Assembly (NCBI GenBank): GCA_030041095.1
Contig: JASHON010000164.1
Span: 28,751-92,750 of the forward strand
Source of the DNA: Terriglobia bacterium
GTDB taxonomy: Bacteria > Acidobacteriota > Terriglobia > UBA7540
Direction: 5' to 3'
Length of the DNA stretch: 64,000 nt
Each line of letters starts with the position of its first letter. The stretch's first letter is position 1. A model generated the notes under the pieces. It was not told the DNA's origin and did not search any database. It was given only the letters and a program-made list of their open reading frames with translations. Made by a program: the position numbers and the translations under genes. Positions 60,025 to 64,000 of this stretch are shown piece by piece.

Positions 60025-62586
60025 TCAGGGGAACGAAACAACAGCCGTTACCTGGTTTGAATCGGTGCTCTGCACTCCACTGGAGTTGACCGCGGTCGCC
60101 ACGTAGTAGTAAGTCTGCCCGGCTTCCACGGTCGTGTCCGTGTACGAGGTGCTGGATGTTGGAGACGAATTCAATAGTGTGTAGGGTCCACCGGAGATAG
60201 TCCCACGATAGACGTCATAGCCTGTGACACCTGACGTGGTGCTGGCGGTCCAGGTTAAGGCGACCGAGTGCTGGTTCACTCCTGCGGCCGAGAGCGAGGA
60301 CGACGTGGGAGAATTGCTGGCGGTGCTGACAACAGACAGGCTGCCAGTCACGTTTCCGCCTGTCGTTGGTGCGAAGGTAACGCTGAAGCTCGCGGCCTGT
60401 CCGGAGGCCAAAGTCACGGGTAGGGAGGGCCCGGTAAAGCTGAATCCCGTGCCTGAGATCGTGGCCTGAGAAAGCGTGATGCTGGTGGTTCCTGTGTTGG
60501 TTGCAACGACGGGAAGAACGCTGGTGCTGCCGATCAGAACGTCGCCAAAGCTGAGGGTAGCAGGGCTCATGGAAAGTGTCTGCGTGGTCCCGGTGCCTGA
60601 GAGGATTACGGCCAACGTGGAATCCGTTGCGTTGCTGGCGAGTGACAGGCTTCCGGAAACGCTTCCGGACGCCGTGGGAGCGAACGTCACGCTGAAGCTC
60701 ACGCTTTGGCCGGAAGAAAGAGTCAGAGGAAGTGATAAGCCGCTGGCAGCGAATCCCGTGCCTGTGACGGTTGCCTGCGAAACAGTCACCGTGGCACCAG
60801 CGGTATTGCTAAGCACGACGGTTTGACTCGATGTGCCGCCAACGGCCACGCTGCCAAAACTGACGGTGGTTGGACTGGCAGCGAGCGTACCGGGGTCGGA
60901 CGATACTCCTGACCCGACCGGAGTTCGGAAAGCCACCATTTGCATGATCCAGAGTCCGGAGCTCATCGGCGCTGCCGCTGTGTAACTCCCTGCCGCTGTA
61001 GCCATTTCATCTTCGGCAATATCGCCGTCAGGAGAAGTTAGCAGTCTCTGAGTGAAGCCGGCGCCGGGACCTGAAGTCGTGCTGGTCACGATGTTTGCGC
61101 CAAAGATCAGGTCCGTTGAGTTGGTTGTGGAAGCAGCGGCGCTTGAGTTTGTGCTATTCCCGGTCGCGGCGGATGCCACATCGACGGGGTTGTTCGGATC
61201 GGCGCCGCTGTACTCTAAAATCCGAATGTCAGGATCTGATGCAGCCGTCGAGAAGCTGACGGAGACCGCGTTGGCGCCAGCAGCGGCTGTTACAACATTC
61301 TTCGCATAATAAATGGATTGCGAAAGATAGCCACTTACCATAGTTGGGCCAACAGCAAGGGCGTACACGTTCCCACTCGTATCGGTCACAGAGCTTACGG
61401 TGGCTGTACTGTCGTTCCAGCCGACGACGACGACATTGAGGTCGCCGGCCGTCTGTGCAGACGTAAAAGGAACCGTCACTGTGGTGTCAGCCGATTGCGG
61501 TGTGGCGTAGTTAGACTGCACGTAGGTAATGGTCGAAGCAACCGTCGCGGGCGTCGTCGCGCTGGCGACGTTCGAGAAGACGCTCAGGTTTCCGTCCTCG
61601 TCTTCTGCCTGCACTTCGTAGCTGTAGCTCGTGCCCGCTGCAAGTCCAGTGTCGCTATAGGTCGTGCCCGTCGGAGCGGCGACCTGCGAGAAGTTTGTAC
61701 AGCCTGATCCCTCGCACCGCTCGACGATGTAATTTGCAAGGCCGACGCTGCTGGTGGATGCCGTCCAGCTCAAATTAATCTGACTGGTACTTTCCGCCGT
61801 CGCGGTCAGATTGGCCGGTGTGCTCGGAGCCTCAACGCCAGGTGTACGAAACGCGACCATCTGCATGATCCATTCTCCAGAGGAACTGAGCGGGGCTTTG
61901 GCGTTATAACTGCCTGTTGCCTTCACCATCTTGTCTTCCGCGATATCTCCGTCGGGCGAAGTAAGCAGTCTTTTCGTGAAGCCGCTGCCCGCTCCTGACG
62001 TCGTCGTCGTAACGATGTTGGCGCCGAAAATCAAGTCGGTGGCGTTGCTTGTGGTGGCGGAAGCACTCGTGCTCGTGGAGCTCTTGCCGGTCGCAGCCGC
62101 CACAACGTCGACGGGGTTATTGGGGTCAGCGCCGCTGTACTCCAAAATCCGTATGTCAGGGTAATTAGCGGCACTGGCGAATTCTACCGTTACAACGTTG
62201 GCGCCCGCAGCCGCGGCGGTAACGTTCTTCGCGTAGTAAATTGACTGGGTCAGATAGCCGCTGACAATCGTCGGGCCAACTGCTAGGGCGTAGGTGTTGC
62301 CACTCTTATCGGTGACTGAACTGACCGTGTTACTGCTGCCGTTCCAGCCGACAACAACGACGTTGAGATCGCCGGCGGTTTGCGCTTTGGTGAACGAGAC
62401 TGTCACGGTCCTTTCGGGTGACTGTGGAGTAGCGTAATTGCCCTGCACGTAGGTGATGGTGGAGTCGCCACGCAGAAGCGATGGGTAGAAGCAGCCCACG
62501 ATGACCACTGCGACAAGCAGGGCTGACCGACGATGACCCGTAGAACTTATGAACGGAAGATGAGACCTTTCATTCTTGTTTTGCAT
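60025..62586 (-). CDS. secreted repeat protein with duplicated beta domains, ASH repeats and FN3 domains
   Basis: Protein of 853 residues with a signal-like N-terminal helix (SALLVAVVIVGCFYPSLLRG). Two copies of a domain of about 215 residues (each STITYVQ-NYATPQS to QMVAFRTP) flank an FN3 domain (LSWTASTSSVGLANYIVE). Two choice-of-anchor D repeats follow (VSFGSVAVGGTSSQTVVLSN, LSFGDVLIGSTSVLPVVATN), and an FN3 domain ends the protein (VALTWTASTTSGVTGYDVYR). It is probably a surface or matrix protein; no catalytic motif is seen. AGGAGAG precedes the ATG. The ending matches that of the protein at 1304-4471. Confidence 0.87.
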   Translation of the reverse strand: MQNKNERSHLPFISSTGHRRSALLVAVVIVGCFYPSLLRGDSTITYVQGNYATPQSPERTVTVSFTKAQTAGDLNVVVVGWNGSSNTVSSVTDKSGNTYALAVGPTIVSGYLTQSIYYAKNVTAAAAGANVVTVEFASAANYPDIRILEYSGADPNNPVDVVAAATGKSSTSTSASATTSNATDLIFGANIVTTTTSGAGSGFTKRLLTSPDGDIAEDKMVKATGSYNAKAPLSSSGEWIMQMVAFRTPGVEAPSTPANLTATAESTSQINLSWTASTSSVGLANYIVERCEGSGCTNFSQVAAPTGTTYSDTGLAAGTSYSYEVQAEDEDGNLSVFSNVASATTPATVASTITYVQSNYATPQSADTTVTVPFTSAQTAGDLNVVVVGWNDSTATVSSVTDTSGNVYALAVGPTMVSGYLSQSIYYAKNVVTAAAGANAVSVSFSTAASDPDIRILEYSGADPNNPVDVASAATGNSTNSSAAASTTNSTDLIFGANIVTSTTSGPGAGFTQRLLTSPDGDIAEDEMATAAGSYTAAAPMSSGLWIMQMVAFRTPVGSGVSSDPGTLAASPTTVSFGSVAVGGTSSQTVVLSNTAGATVTVSQATVTGTGFAASGLSLPLTLSSGQSVSFSVTFAPTASGSVSGSLSLASNATDSTLAVILSGTGTTQTLSMSPATLSFGDVLIGSTSVLPVVATNTGTTSITLSQATISGTGFSFTGPSLPVTLASGQAASFSVTFAPTTGGNVTGSLSVVSTASNSPTSSSLSAAGVNQHSVALTWTASTTSGVTGYDVYRGTISGGPYTLLNSSPTSSTSYTDTTVEAGQTYYYVATAVNSSGVQSTDSNQVTAVVSFP

Positions 62587-62830
62587 GCTGAACTCTCCTG
62601 GTCGGAGTCTGCAGGCTCAGTCGGAGCCACGAGCGAATCCCCCACCGAAGTGTTCATCGGTACATATCAAAGTATTGATGAGTAAGTAATCGAGGGCATA
62701 CGCACCGGTTCGTGAGCGAAATGTCCGTTAAAATCGATCAATCTGCCCACGGGATGAGGTAAGGATCCGGTGGGAATAACCCTATTGTCGCGACGCCCTG
62801 TGGAAATCGGACTGAGTCAGGTGTGAGGAA

Positions 62831-63973
62831 ATGAAACTTGGGTTAGAGGAACTGGTGGGGCGGTCTGATATCCTGCGTAGTAGTATCGGCATGCCTTCTC
62901 GGGACTGGCCAGTGAGCGCGTCAAGGGTGGCGCGAGCCCAGATCAACGAGTTTGATCCCTTAGAAGACCGGCGGTGGGATGATTTCGTTGACCACCATCC
63001 TCATTCTTCTGTATTTCATCGAAAGGAATGGTTGCACGCCCTCAAATGGGCGTATGACTACGAACCGGCCGCCATCTCCACCTGCCCTCCGGGCTCGCCA
63101 CTTACTAACGTTCTTGTGTTTTGCCGGGTTAGAAGCCGGTGGACGGGGAATCGTTTGGTCTCCCTTCCGTTTTCCGATCACTGCGAGCCATTGACGAGCT
63201 CTTTGGATGAAACAGAAATTTTGATCGATGATCTGCGAAGCAGGGCTGACGGGAGAATCTGGAAATATCTAGAAATGAGGCCACTGTCTTCTTGTCCGGC
63301 GGCCGAACGCCTGCTTACCGAGTTTTCACCGTACGTATTTCACAATCTCGATTTGCGGCCGAGCGAAAGTGAGTTGTTTAGAAGGCTGCATAAGGACTGC
63401 GTTCAGCGCAAGATCCGCAGGGCTGAGCGTGAATCGCTGCTATACGAACAAGGGATCTCCGAAACGCTGTTGAATCGCTTTTACAGGCTCGTTCAAATCA
63501 CGCGGCGCCGACAAGGCCTTCCGCCACAGCCTTTGGCGTGGTTTCGCGCGCTGGTTGCGAGTTTTGGAGACAGAATGAAAATCCGCGTGGCGTCAAAAAA
63601 CGGTATGGCCGTCGCGGGCCTTCTGACTCTTTGCCACCGGAAAACGATGACCTACAAGTATGCTTGCAGCGACGCCCGCTATCATCACTTAGGTGGAAAC
63701 GCTCTGCTACTCTGGCACGCCATCTGTGAAGCCAAGGCAGATGGTTTTGAAGAGATCGATTTGGGGCGATCGGACACGGACGACAGCGGATTGATCGCCT
63801 ACAAGGAGCACTGGGGAGCGGCGCGTTCGGCGCTGATCTATTTTCGCTATCCGGCACTCGCGAGTAGACGCATGCCGGAAAGGGCGAAGAGCGCCGTGAA
63901 ACGCATCGCCTCGATCGCTCCGAACCGAGCCCTTCGGATGGCCGGAAACCTTCTTTACCGGCACATTGGATAA
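62831..63973 (+). CDS. FemAB-like (XrtA/PEP-CTERM-associated) acyltransferase
   Basis: Protein of 380 residues. It has the FemAB/GNAT layout: RRWDDFVDHHPHSSVFHRKE and WLHALKWAYDYEPA near the N-terminus, RLHKDCVQRKIRRAERESL in the centre, then VAGLLTLCHRKTMTYKYACS and FEEIDLGRSDTDDSGLIAYK. The last features are typical of the FemAB proteins that accompany exosortase EPS loci. It may transfer an amino acid or acyl group to the polysaccharide or its carrier. TGAGGAA lies directly before the ATG. It is complete and ends 27 bp before the window edge. Confidence 0.85.
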   Translation: MKLGLEELVGRSDILRSSIGMPSRDWPVSASRVARAQINEFDPLEDRRWDDFVDHHPHSSVFHRKEWLHALKWAYDYEPAAISTCPPGSPLTNVLVFCRVRSRWTGNRLVSLPFSDHCEPLTSSLDETEILIDDLRSRADGRIWKYLEMRPLSSCPAAERLLTEFSPYVFHNLDLRPSESELFRRLHKDCVQRKIRRAERESLLYEQGISETLLNRFYRLVQITRRRQGLPPQPLAWFRALVASFGDRMKIRVASKNGMAVAGLLTLCHRKTMTYKYACSDARYHHLGGNALLLWHAICEAKADGFEEIDLGRSDTDDSGLIAYKEHWGAARSALIYFRYPALASRRMPERAKSAVKRIASIAPNRALRMAGNLLYRHIG

Positions 63974-64000
63974 CCGGCTGGACGGCGAACGCTCACAAGG

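Noticed and set aside
60224..62164. Plus-strand frames opposite the second repeat protein
   Set aside because: Same reason: antisense reading of repeated beta-sandwich codons, without ribosome binding sites.

Overview
The window looks like a chromosomal piece of a soil or sediment bacterium, most likely an Acidobacteriota member. The reasons are secreted proteins built of choice-of-anchor D (ASH-type) beta-sandwich repeats, a PEP-CTERM protein, a UpxY-type NusG paralog, moderately high GC, many GTG/TTG starts, and families of degenerate intergenic word repeats. The taxon is an inference from gene style; no rRNA or universal marker is present.

Layout. Positions 1-6.4 kb hold a possible gene end, a minus-strand methyltransferase, a nine-repeat cell-surface lipoprotein and a LuxR-type regulator with a degenerate receiver. 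From 6.4 kb almost everything is on the plus strand and forms one exopolysaccharide (EPS) locus. It opens with a PilZ protein, a UpxY/RfaH-like antiterminator, a PEP-CTERM protein, a Wzc-like co-polymerase, a CpsD-like tyrosine kinase and an initiating sugar-phosphate transferase. From 12.9 to 40 kb come sugar modification enzymes (Gfo/Idh/MocA, hexapeptide acyltransferase, polysaccharide deacetylase, HldE), two asparagine-synthetase homologues (one without the catalytic Cys), many glycosyltransferases, a Wzy-like polymerase/ligase and a Wzx-like flippase. From 40 to 53 kb there are a secreted protein, a cupin-methyltransferase fusion, a wrecked flippase copy, a pyruvyltransferase, two more glycosyltransferases, an IS21-like remnant, a cytochrome c-PQQ dehydrogenase, a membrane protein and an intact paralog of the wrecked flippase. 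From 53 to 59.8 kb lies a compact nucleotide-sugar module (SDR, RfbC-like epimerase, M28-like DUF4910 protein, epimerase, C-methyltransferase, RfbF-like nucleotidyltransferase, PIG-L deacetylase). A second repeat-rich surface protein (minus strand) and a FemAB-like protein close the window.

How it works together (inference). The locus encodes a Wzx/Wzy-dependent heteropolysaccharide. The 11.6 kb transferase would load the first sugar on lipid. About nine glycosyltransferases (GT2, GT4, GT9) would extend it, modification enzymes would add acyl, pyruvyl, deacetyl and branched-sugar features, flippases would export it, and Wzc/CpsD would set chain length. PilZ and a degenerate GGDEF domain on the initiating transferase hint at c-di-GMP-linked control. 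An outer-membrane Wza-type exporter, an exosortase, GmhA/GmhB and a sugar 4,6-dehydratase are not seen in the window.

The least explained signals are: (i) degenerate short-word repeats at about eleven gene junctions between 12.7 and 38.6 kb, several read into protein ends; (ii) a tRNA-Ser-like gene whose anticodon arm is a 10-bp hairpin with a 4-nt loop; (iii) catalytically degraded regulatory or enzymatic domains (receiver, GGDEF, glutaminase) in intact genes; (iv) two-domain fusions in polysaccharide genes, one with a perfect 14-bp inverted repeat in its linker.
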